DNA of 48,186 nt from contig CANNAE010000013.1 of NCBI GenBank assembly GCA_947502505.1, positions 1-48,186 of the forward strand, given 5' to 3'. Under the pieces are notes generated by a model that ran no database searches, was not told where the DNA came from, and saw only the letters and a list, made by a program, of their open reading frames with translations. Position 1 is the first letter of the stretch. The number at the start of each line of letters is the position of its first letter. Below are positions 42,340 to 48,186 of the stretch, piece after piece. The position numbers and the translations under genes were made by a program. The DNA is from an uncultured Planococcus sp. Its GTDB lineage: Bacteria; Bacillota; Bacilli; Bacillales_A; Planococcaceae.

Positions 42340-43485
42340 TTATCCTTTCGTTTCTGCAGAAAAGAAAGCCAGGCCTTTTTCGATTTCCGCCAGCACTTCT
42401 TCATCTGTCTCTTGCAGCCGTGCATGTTCTAGCGCTTGCTTTCCTTCATCCGTCCCAATACGGCCGATCGCCCAAGCGGACGTGCCGCGGATGACCGGGC
42501 GCGGATCCGCCTGCATCAATTCAATCAATGCCGGCACTGCCGATTGTTCCTTGAAATGGGCAAGCGCCAAAATGGCATTGCGCTGGATTGGTTTTTTGCC
42601 CCGCCAAGAACCTGATACATGGCCGAATTTCTCTTTGAATTCCCTATTGGAAATCGTCAGCAGCGGTTCAAGCAAGGGTTTGGCAATCTCCGGGTCCGGG
42701 TCGAATTCCGGATGGATGCGATTGGCTTTGCGCTTGTTTTTCGGACACACCGTTTGGCACGTATCGCAGCCATAGATGCGGTTCCCAATCTTCGTCCGGA
42801 ATTCGTCTGGCAGAAAGCCCTTAGTCTGCGTCAAAAATGAGATGCAACGCTGGGCATTCAATTGCCCGCCTTCGACAATCGCACCAGTTGGACAGGTGTC
42901 GATGCACAAGCGGCAGTCGCCGCACTGGTCTTCCAACGGTTCATCGTACTCAAATGGGATATTGGTGATCATTTCGCCCAAATAAACATACGAGCCAAAT
43001 TCCGGCGTGATGATATTGGTGTTTTTCGCACTCCACCCGATACCCGCACGCTCTGCCACGGCGCGGTCAGACAACTCCCCGGTATCGACCATCGATTTCA
43101 TGCGCGCTTCCGGATAATGGGCAGCGATGAACGATTCAAGCAATGCCAGACGATCGCGAAGCGCTGCATGGTAATCCTTGCCCCAGGAAGAACGCGAGAA
43201 AATGCCGCGCCTCGCTCCTTTGACACCGGGTGTCGCGCCTTCCATCTTAGACGGGTAGGCAATGGCGATCGCGATGATGCTGACCGGTTCTTCCATCAAT
43301 AATTCCGGGCGCGTCCGTTTCTCCACATCCGATTCCTCGAAGCCGGACTGGTACTGCAATTGCTGCTGGCGGATCAAGCGATGCTTTAAATTAAAAAAAG
43401 GCTCGGCCGAAGCAAAGCCGATTTTATCAATTCCGATTTCCGCGGCATACGCTACTAGTTGTTGTTGGAATTGATCCAAGTTCAT
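42340..43485 (-). CDS. queG: Epoxyqueuosine reductase QueG
   Basis: A 381-aa iron-sulfur, cobalamin-dependent enzyme that makes queuosine from epoxyqueuosine at tRNA position 34. Two 4Fe-4S clusters are indicated by CGDCRLCIDTCPTGA and CDTCQTVCPKNK plus a separate Cys. The N-terminal domain has GIDKIGFA and the VDTGELSDRAVAERAGIGW active-site block. C-terminal HEAT-like repeats (AILALAHFKEQSAVPALIELM) match the Bacillus-type long form. The start at ATG 43485 follows AAGGAG; the frame continues to 43506. Confidence 0.94.
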   Translation of the reverse strand: MNLDQFQQQLVAYAAEIGIDKIGFASAEPFFNLKHRLIRQQQLQYQSGFEESDVEKRTRPELLMEEPVSIIAIAIAYPSKMEGATPGVKGARRGIFSRSSWGKDYHAALRDRLALLESFIAAHYPEARMKSMVDTGELSDRAVAERAGIGWSAKNTNIITPEFGSYVYLGEMITNIPFEYDEPLEDQCGDCRLCIDTCPTGAIVEGGQLNAQRCISFLTQTKGFLPDEFRTKIGNRIYGCDTCQTVCPKNKRKANRIHPEFDPDPEIAKPLLEPLLTISNREFKEKFGHVSGSWRGKKPIQRNAILALAHFKEQSAVPALIELMQADPRPVIRGTSAWAIGRIGTDEGKQALEHARLQETDEEVLAEIEKGLAFFSAETKG

Positions 43486-43550
43486 GTTGATAACTCCTTG
43501 CTCCAATTTATGGTAAGATAAGGCTATTATTCACGGAAAGGATGGTCGCT

Positions 43551-44213
43551 GTGGACTTTCACGTAAATCCTGAAATTACAGAGATCCTGCCTGATTTTAA
43601 AATCGGCATTATTCATTATAACAATATCACCGTTTCGGATTCACCTCAAATGTTAAAAGGCCGTCTTCAACTGTTCCAAGAGCAATTATTTTTTGATATG
43701 GATGACAAAGAATTGACTGATTTCCCGGGCCTTCTCGAATGGAGATTGGCCTGGAAAGCGCTCGGTAGCGACCCAAGCCGCTACCGCCCTTCCGCTGAGG
43801 CCCTATACCGCCGGGTGCGCAAGCAAAACTATTTGGCCCCCGTCAATTCAGCAATCGACATGAACAGTTTTTTGTCCCTTCAATACGAGATTCCGCTTGG
43901 CCTATACGACGCCTCCCACATCCAAGGCGATGTTGAAATCGGGCTGGGTACATCAGCTGACCAGTACGAAGGCTTGAATAACCGCAGCAATACGCTCGAT
44001 AACATCATCGTCACGCGCGATACACTAGGCGCATTCGGCAGCCCCTACGTCGATTCTAAGCGCACTGCCGTGACCGAAAAAACAACGGACGCCATTCATG
44101 TATTTTATCTTCGCCCTTCGATGAACCGCGACAATGCCCTCCAGCTATTGACTGCTGCCGGCAATATGTTCACCGGGATCAACGGCGGCGAAGCCAACTT
44201 GTTCGTCCTTTAA
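43551..44213 (+). CDS. B3/B4 (PheT-like editing) domain protein
   Basis: A 220-aa stand-alone B3/B4 domain, related to the editing module of phenylalanyl-tRNA synthetase beta subunit. Recognisable pieces are WRLAWKALGSDPSRYRPSAEALYRRV (about 65-90), NSAIDMNSFLSLQYEIPLGLYD and a C-terminal strand region. It may clear mischarged tRNA or free D/tyrosyl species, though many such proteins lack proven activity. The start is GTG 43551, 8 nt after AAAGGA; the ATG at 43542 abuts that motif. It is divergent from queG. Confidence 0.82.
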   Translation: MDFHVNPEITEILPDFKIGIIHYNNITVSDSPQMLKGRLQLFQEQLFFDMDDKELTDFPGLLEWRLAWKALGSDPSRYRPSAEALYRRVRKQNYLAPVNSAIDMNSFLSLQYEIPLGLYDASHIQGDVEIGLGTSADQYEGLNNRSNTLDNIIVTRDTLGAFGSPYVDSKRTAVTEKTTDAIHVFYLRPSMNRDNALQLLTAAGNMFTGINGGEANLFVL

Positions 44214-44214
44214 C

Positions 44215-44238
44215 TGCCTGAAGCATATGCTTCAGGCA
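44215..44238 (+). terminator. Terminator-like palindrome
   Basis: A perfect 24-nt palindrome centred on GCATATGC, followed by TATTCTTTTTATT; the T run is offset by about 4 nt, so strength is uncertain. Confidence 0.65.
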
Positions 44239-44305
44239 TATTCTTTTTATTCTCCATAAAACTCTAGTATTCTTTTGATACTGAGATAAAAAAGAGGGAT
44301 GAGAC

Positions 44306-45376
44306 ATGAAGAAAGTCCACAGCGATGTTATTCAATTCCGCGGCAGCCATTATGATTTTGGCTACCATCAAGGGGAATTGCTGAGAGATTCACTGCTATT
44401 GCCGAACCGAAAAATACAGCGCGGCCAGAACAGCAAGCAATTATTGGTCGACGAAACAAAAGCTATCGATATGCTCGAACGTTTCGCCCCGCGCATCTGG
44501 GAAGAAATCGAAGGCTTAGCAGATGCCCTGAAATGGCCATTTTACGACGCCTTGCGCGAATTCGGCGGCTATTATATCGAATATACACGAAGCGGCTGTT
44601 CCATCTTGAGCCGCTCCGATTTTCTAGTCAGGAATTACGATAGTTCTCCTCAAGGCTATGAAGGCAGGTTTGCCTTGTACGAACCGACTGATGGGGGCTA
44701 CGCATCCATAGGGCCTTCTATGCAAATTACGGGGCGCACAGACGGGCTCAACGAGAAAGGGCTCGCCATGGGCTATAATTTCATCAATCGCCGCAATTCA
44801 GCAGACGGGTTTATCTGCAATATGATCGGCCGCTTGATCCTCGAGCATTGCGCTACGATCGAAGAAGCCGTCGATCTATTGAAAGAACTGCCCCACCGCC
44901 GTTCATTCAGCTATGTATTGCTCGATAAAAGCGGACGTTCGGTCGTTGCCGAAACTTCCCCGCGCAATGTCATCGTCCGGGAAGCGGCCGTATCAACGAA
45001 CCACTTCGAAGTGTTATCGGAAGAAAATCGCTATCAAATCGATGATTCCAAACGCCGTGAGGACGCACTGCTTACGCATGCTACCACTTCCAACGATGCG
45101 TATTCAGCTTTCCGCTTATTGAACGATTCAGACCAGGGCGTGTTTTCCACCAAATACAGCACCGCATCCGGCACATTGCATACAGCTTCCTATTTCCCAA
45201 ATAGCCTGGAAGTCGGGTTTGCCATTGGGCCTGACCGCTTGCCGCTCATGTTCGATTTCCAAAAATGGCTTCAAGGCGAACGCTTGCTGGCAAAACGCAT
45301 CAACGGGAAAATCGACACCCATTTCCCGTTTCCATATCTCGACGACCTGACTACATTGCAGCAAAAAAACGGCTAG
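44306..45376 (+). CDS. C45-family acyltransferase/hydrolase, copy 1
   Basis: A 356-aa member of the AAT/C45 (Ntn-hydrolase) family, related to acyl-CoA:6-aminopenicillanate acyltransferase and to choloylglycine hydrolases. Cleavage before Cys98 in RSGCSIL would expose the catalytic nucleophile. Following blocks DFLVRNYDSSPQGYEGR and GRTDGLNEKGLAMGYNF are typical of the family, as is VLLDKSGRSVVAETSPRN. No signal peptide, so cytoplasmic. The natural substrate, probably an N-acyl amino acid or peptide, is unknown. GAGGGATGAG precedes the ATG. It converges with a clear paralogue. Confidence 0.84.
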   Translation: MKKVHSDVIQFRGSHYDFGYHQGELLRDSLLLPNRKIQRGQNSKQLLVDETKAIDMLERFAPRIWEEIEGLADALKWPFYDALREFGGYYIEYTRSGCSILSRSDFLVRNYDSSPQGYEGRFALYEPTDGGYASIGPSMQITGRTDGLNEKGLAMGYNFINRRNSADGFICNMIGRLILEHCATIEEAVDLLKELPHRRSFSYVLLDKSGRSVVAETSPRNVIVREAAVSTNHFEVLSEENRYQIDDSKRREDALLTHATTSNDAYSAFRLLNDSDQGVFSTKYSTASGTLHTASYFPNSLEVGFAIGPDRLPLMFDFQKWLQGERLLAKRINGKIDTHFPFPYLDDLTTLQQKNG

Positions 45377-45402
45377 AGCACCCATGTGCTCCAGCCGTTT
45401 TT
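45364..45402. terminator. Bidirectional terminator between C45 paralogues
   Basis: AAAACGGCT-GAGCAC pairs with GTGCTC-AGCCGTTTT (one mismatch) around a CCAT loop; A and T runs on both sides. Confidence 0.88.
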
Positions 45403-46451
45403 CATTTAAACAAGCTATCTGTATGGGCAAACCCGATACCCGTATCGATCTGTCCGTGGACGGATTTAGTGCGCACAGGCTTTCCGGCAAGCCATTCTCC
45501 GAAATTGAACACTTCAGGCTCCTGGTCGCCGCCAAGCGCGAACCATACTTCCCCTTCTTTCGGCAAATAGACAGAAGTATGGATGGTCCCAGCCCAACTT
45601 TTATAAAGATCCGAAAACAAGCCGCGGCCTGTATCATTGAATAAGCGATAAGCACGATACGCTTCTGCTGCATCTTCCGCATTTCGCTCGATAACCGACA
45701 ACCGGTCGTAAGAGTCTTTCAAATAATTGCGGTTTTCCTGTTGCTGGATTTCAAAATGATTCGTACAAACTGAAGCATCACGCACTGCCACTTTGCGAGG
45801 TGTTGCCTCAATAACCTTTGTAACGCCTCTCTTATCCGTCACCACATAACTGAATGACCCGCGATGAGGGATATCTTCGACTAAAGCCACAGCCTCATCG
45901 ACAGTTGAGCAGCTCTCGAGAATGATGCGCCCAATCATATAGCAAACAAAGCCATCCCCTGGGTTTTTTCGGTGCATAAAATTATAGCCCATCACCAGGC
46001 CATGCTCGTTCATGCCATCCATGCGCCCTAGAATGCGCTGGCTCGGCCCAATGATGGCATTTCCCTCATCAGGCTGAAACAAACAGAACCTGCCTTCGTA
46101 TGTCTGCGGATGGAAATCGTAATTGCGCACCAAGAAATCCTCCCCGCTGACGATTGAACAGCCGGATGGCGGCGCATCAATCCGGTAACCGCCAAAATCA
46201 CGAAGCACCTCATCAATCGGCAGCTTTAGGCTATCTTCAAGGCCCTTCAACTCCTCCCACAATTTCGGGGCATATGCGTTGAACGCAGCTTGCGCTTCAG
46301 CCGGGTCGACGACAAAGCGCGGCCTCTTGCTCTTCCACTGCCCCCTGCGGTTATGCAGCGTGATCGATTCTTTAAGCGCGTTGCCTTGCATCATTCCGTA
46401 ATCATAATGGCTTCCTCTGAACTCGACGACTTCACTATGTATCTGTCTCAT
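45402..46451 (-). CDS. C45-family acyltransferase/hydrolase, copy 2
   Basis: A 349-aa paralogue of the gene at 44306-45376. Both begin with VxxFRGSHYD[FY]G and have the nucleophile Cys at residue 98 (PSGCSIV here), then FLVRNYDFHPQTYEGR and GRMDGMNEHGLVMGYNF. Differences around the cleavage site and at the C-terminus suggest a different substrate range. The start is ATG 46451 after GGAGGAGG; the frame continues to 46496. The two genes face each other across a single shared terminator. Confidence 0.84.
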   Translation of the reverse strand: MRQIHSEVVEFRGSHYDYGMMQGNALKESITLHNRRGQWKSKRPRFVVDPAEAQAAFNAYAPKLWEELKGLEDSLKLPIDEVLRDFGGYRIDAPPSGCSIVSGEDFLVRNYDFHPQTYEGRFCLFQPDEGNAIIGPSQRILGRMDGMNEHGLVMGYNFMHRKNPGDGFVCYMIGRIILESCSTVDEAVALVEDIPHRGSFSYVVTDKRGVTKVIEATPRKVAVRDASVCTNHFEIQQQENRNYLKDSYDRLSVIERNAEDAAEAYRAYRLFNDTGRGLFSDLYKSWAGTIHTSVYLPKEGEVWFALGGDQEPEVFNFGEWLAGKPVRTKSVHGQIDTGIGFAHTDSLFK

Positions 46452-46496
46452 AATTCCTCCTCCATTATCAACACAAGTCTTCCTATTAAAAATCAT

Positions 46497-47296
46497 TGTA
46501 TTTTTCCAGATCTACTCGCTGCCATAATAATTTCAGTAAGATATAAGCCCCTGTACCAGGAAGAATTCACGCTTCAGTCAAATATATCCTGATACCCAGC
46601 ATTCATAAGCTTTTTGGCTAGGGAACTCTATCATTGTAATCCGTTTGCTTAATAGCAGGCACTAGAAGGCATTCCAGGCTTTGTAATTGCCTAGGCAGCC
46701 CCTTTAGTCATGCTTTAGTTTCCTTCGCTTGAAATTAGCTACAATAGCTTTTCCGCAGGTCTCCCTTGCGTATATCCATTTACTCCTCTAATTCTCCATC
46801 GAAGCAACGTTTACGTTCCTTCTCGTAAATAACCAACCTCCACCTGACTCTATGATGCCAACTATTAATAACACGTATATTAACACATCATGAAAATATT
46901 TGAAAAACTTTACAATTTCTTTCGTTAGGGCAACCTGTTAAGCCCAAATGTTCTCGGGCTTTATGACGCTTCAACCTCTTTCAATTCTACTTCAGAAAAA
47001 GCTGCCTCTTCACTCAGTCCAGCCGCCATTTCCAAAAATTTTGGGCTTGAGTTACTTTAACACTTCATCCCATATGATCCCTTAAGTATTTCAATATACA
47101 CAAAAAAGGCAACTTCCAATAGAAGCTGCCCTTTGTAAGATTTCTAGAATGCATATGAACGTACTCGCCCACAACAGTGTTTTCATCACAAGTCTCTGGC
47201 TAGGTCAATTCCGCACAGATTCCCCCAGCCCTTAAGAAGCAGAATCTTTCTATTTTCAATAAGCTGCATTAGATAAAGTAAGTAATAATACAAAAC
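46497..47296. other. Long AT-rich intergenic stretch, no supported gene
   Basis: About 800 nt with stops in all frames. Features seen: an inverted repeat AAGCCC/GGGCTT (about 46950-46976), a minus-strand short frame ending LKEVEAS with coding-like composition (about 46971-47045), and a minus-strand terminator at 47103-47134. It may hold decayed gene remnants or an unrecognised small RNA. Confidence 0.45.
47103..47134 (-). terminator. Orphan terminator, minus strand
   Basis: AAGGGCAGCTTC / GAAGTTGCCTTTT (minus strand, one wobble) followed by T6. No gene is assigned upstream of it on that strand before the tRNA-Leu terminator, hinting at a short untranslated transcript. Confidence 0.7.
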
Positions 47297-47326
47297 AAAA
47301 AGCCCCGACAAATGTCAAGGCTTTTT
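47297..47326 (-). terminator. Terminator of tRNA-Leu copy 1
   Basis: Minus strand AAAAAGCC-GACA / TGTC-GGCTTTTT with two mismatches, then TGTTTTG. Confidence 0.75.
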
Positions 47327-47331
47327 ATTTT

Positions 47332-47351
47332 CATTGCTTGGCAGAGCAATG
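47332..47351 (-). ncRNA. 3' trailer hairpin of tRNA-Leu copy 1
   Basis: Minus strand CATTGCT-CTGCCA-AGCAATG, a perfect 7-bp stem, 7 nt past the tRNA end. The matching hairpin at 47633-47652 differs at two pairs, both compensated, and keeps the loop CTGCCA. Confidence 0.65.
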
Positions 47352-47358
47352 ATTATGA

Positions 47359-47442
47359 TACCGGCGGTCGGGGTCGAACCGACACTCCCGTGAAGGAACG
47401 GGATTTTGAGTCCCGCGCGTCTGCCAATTCCGCCACGCCGGC
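47359..47442 (-). tRNA. tRNA-Leu (anticodon CAA), copy 1
   Basis: 84 nt, class II with a long variable arm. Acceptor GCCGGCG pairs with CGCCGGT, and anticodon loop CTCAAAA reads codon TTG. CCA is not encoded. It has its own promoter and terminator and is identical to copy 2. Confidence 0.95.
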
Positions 47443-47490
47443 AAAATTAACTCCAGAAGCAATTGTATATGGCTTTCAGGAACATTTATT

Positions 47491-47519
47491 ATTATATTAG
47501 TAAATCGTTTGTTTTGCAA
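47491..47519 (-). promoter_or_regulatory. Promoter of tRNA-Leu copy 1
   Basis: Minus strand TTGCAA (47514-47519), 17 nt, consensus TATAAT (47491-47496). It makes copy 1 a self-contained transcription unit. Confidence 0.75.
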
Positions 47520-47594
47520 GGGGTATACGTTATTTTTTTAAAAAACTTCTTTTCTTTAATACACTGGCCGCTTTCTTCATTAATTACCCAAAAG

Positions 47595-47626
47595 AAAAAC
47601 CCTCGACTATTGAAGTCGAAGGTTTT
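47595..47626 (-). terminator. Terminator of the main tRNA operon
   Basis: Minus strand AAAACCTTCGAC / GTCGAGGGTTTT, then TCTTTT, following tRNA-Leu copy 2. Confidence 0.82.
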
Positions 47627-47632
47627 AGCTTT

Positions 47633-47652
47633 CATCACTTGGCAGAGTGATG
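47633..47652 (-). ncRNA. 3' trailer hairpin of tRNA-Leu copy 2
   Basis: Minus strand CATCACT-CTGCCA-AGTGATG, same position relative to the tRNA as in copy 1, with two covarying base pairs. Confidence 0.65.
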
Positions 47653-47659
47653 ATCATGA

Positions 47660-47743
47660 TACCGGCGGTCGGGGTCGAACCGACACTCCCGTGAAGGAAC
47701 GGGATTTTGAGTCCCGCGCGTCTGCCAATTCCGCCACGCCGGC
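47660..47743 (-). tRNA. tRNA-Leu (anticodon CAA), copy 2
   Basis: Identical in all 84 nt to copy 1; last gene of the tRNA array. CCA is not encoded. Confidence 0.95.
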
Positions 47744-47752
47744 AAAATAGTT

Positions 47753-47826
47753 TGGAGGCGGCAACCGGACTCGAACCGGTGGTAAGGGTGTTGCAGACCC
47801 ATGCCTTACCGCTTGGCTATGCCGCC
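47753..47826 (-). tRNA. tRNA-Cys (anticodon GCA)
   Basis: 74 nt with encoded CCA. Acceptor GGCGGCA/TGCCGCC, anticodon loop CTGCAAC, T-arm GGTTCGAGTCC. Confidence 0.95.
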
Positions 47827-47833
47827 TAAATAA

Positions 47834-47908
47834 TGGAGCGGAAGACGGGGGTCGAACCCGCGACCTCCACCTTGGCAAGGTGGCGTTCTACCACTGAACT
47901 ACTTCCGC
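47834..47908 (-). tRNA. tRNA-Gly (anticodon GCC)
   Basis: 75 nt with encoded CCA. Acceptor GCGGAAG/CTTCCGC, anticodon GCC between CACCTT and AAGGTG. Confidence 0.95.
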
Positions 47909-47912
47909 AAAG

Positions 47913-47984
47913 CTGGGGTACCTGGATTCGAACCAGGGCATGACGGGATCAAAACCCGTTGCCTTACCGCTTGGCTATACCCCA
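47913..47984 (-). tRNA. tRNA-Gln (anticodon TTG)
   Basis: 72 nt. Acceptor TGGGGTA/TACCCCA with discriminator G, anticodon TTG. CCA is not encoded. Confidence 0.94.
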
Positions 47985-47991
47985 ATAATAC

Positions 47992-48068
47992 TGGGGCGGA
48001 CGAGGGGAATTGAACCCCCGAGTGCCGGAATCACAATCCGGTGCGTTAACCACTTCGCCACGACCGCC
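47992..48068 (-). tRNA. tRNA-His (anticodon GTG), copy 2
   Basis: 77 nt with encoded CCA and the extra 5' G typical of tRNA-His. Anticodon GTG between CCGGATT and ATTCCGG. The acceptor stem has one T-T mismatch, the same in both copies. Confidence 0.94.
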
Positions 48069-48109
48069 ACGTTATTATTATGTATGGTATGAAATTTTCA
48101 AGAAAATCA

Positions 48110-48186
48110 TGGGGCGGACGAGGGGAATTGAACCCCCGAGTGCCGGAATCACAATCCGGTGCGTTAACCACTTCGCCACGACCGCC
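48110..48186 (-). tRNA. tRNA-His (anticodon GTG), copy 1
   Basis: Identical to the copy at 47992-48068 over all 77 nt. Its 5' end is the last base of the window, so upstream promoter and any further tRNAs are outside. Confidence 0.92.

Noticed and set aside
47312..47878. Short open frames over the tRNA genes with a repeated peptide (RGRTDTPVKERDFESRASAN)
   Set aside because: They are translations of the two identical tRNA-Leu genes and neighbouring tRNAs; no ribosome-binding sites.
47103..48186. Tandem repeats suggesting a CRISPR array or integration site near the tRNAs
   Set aside because: The repeats are duplicated tRNA genes; no spacers, no integrase and no partial tRNA copy acting as an attachment site were seen.

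Overview
The window looks like chromosomal DNA from a low-to-moderate-GC Firmicute of the order Bacillales, most likely the Planococcus/Planomicrobium group. Many genes keep the Bacillus subtilis yha/yhe/yhc order (ecsAB, hit, trpP, yhaH, hpr, prsA, yhaMNO, yhaPQ, yhzC, yheA/B/E, bmrCD, then yhcX/YZ/T and pgcA), while the spacing, divergence and interleaved genes are not those of Bacillus itself. Species assignment is inference from gene order and protein similarity; no search was run. I see no integrase, transposase, prophage or CRISPR array.

Layout. 1-7 kb: ecsBA, hit, the tryptophan transporter trpP behind TRAP-like triplets, a short promoter-to-terminator unit carrying a dispersed-repeat-like structured element, yhaH, hpr/scoC, two membrane proteins and the secretion foldase prsA. 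7-14 kb: leftward yhaO-yhaN-yhaM (nuclease, SbcC-like ATPase, 3'-5' exoribonuclease) and the yhaQP ABC exporter. 14-21.4 kb: yhzC, an enoyl-CoA hydratase, yheA, yheB, yheE and the heterodimeric multidrug exporter bmrCD behind a two-ORF attenuator-like leader. 21.4-30.2 kb: a universal stress protein, a degenerate phosphatase-fold protein behind a strong promoter and perfect palindrome, kynurenine genes kynU-kynB, a CNNM/CorC protein, a CDF metal exporter, an MscS-type channel and a DUF2254 protein. 30.2-39.7 kb: a mini-ORF with tandem terminators preceding an rsgA paralogue, the YhcYZ (AirSR-like) two-component system, pgcA, yhcX, a BdbC/thioredoxin pair, an RluD-type pseudouridine synthase and an aldo/keto reductase. 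39.7-46.5 kb: a purine permease with PurR-box-like repeats, small membrane proteins, trmL, queG, a B3/B4-domain protein and two convergent C45-family (acyltransferase/N-terminal nucleophile hydrolase) paralogues. 46.5-48.2 kb: noncoding DNA and a leftward tRNA array His-His-Gln-Gly-Cys-Leu-Leu.

Themes. Protein export and envelope quality control (EcsAB, Hpr, PrsA, BdbC plus thioredoxin) cluster at two places. Tryptophan uptake (trpP) and catabolism (kynU/kynB) are both present but unlinked, and kynA is not in the window. The most interesting material is regulatory RNA and leader DNA. Two separate genes tied to antibiotic or ribosome stress (bmrCD and rsgA) each have a short ORF with a good ribosome-binding site followed by an intrinsic terminator, an arrangement expected for ribosome-mediated attenuation. 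The two identical tRNA-Leu genes are followed by hairpins that differ at two base pairs with full compensation, which argues for a selected RNA structure.
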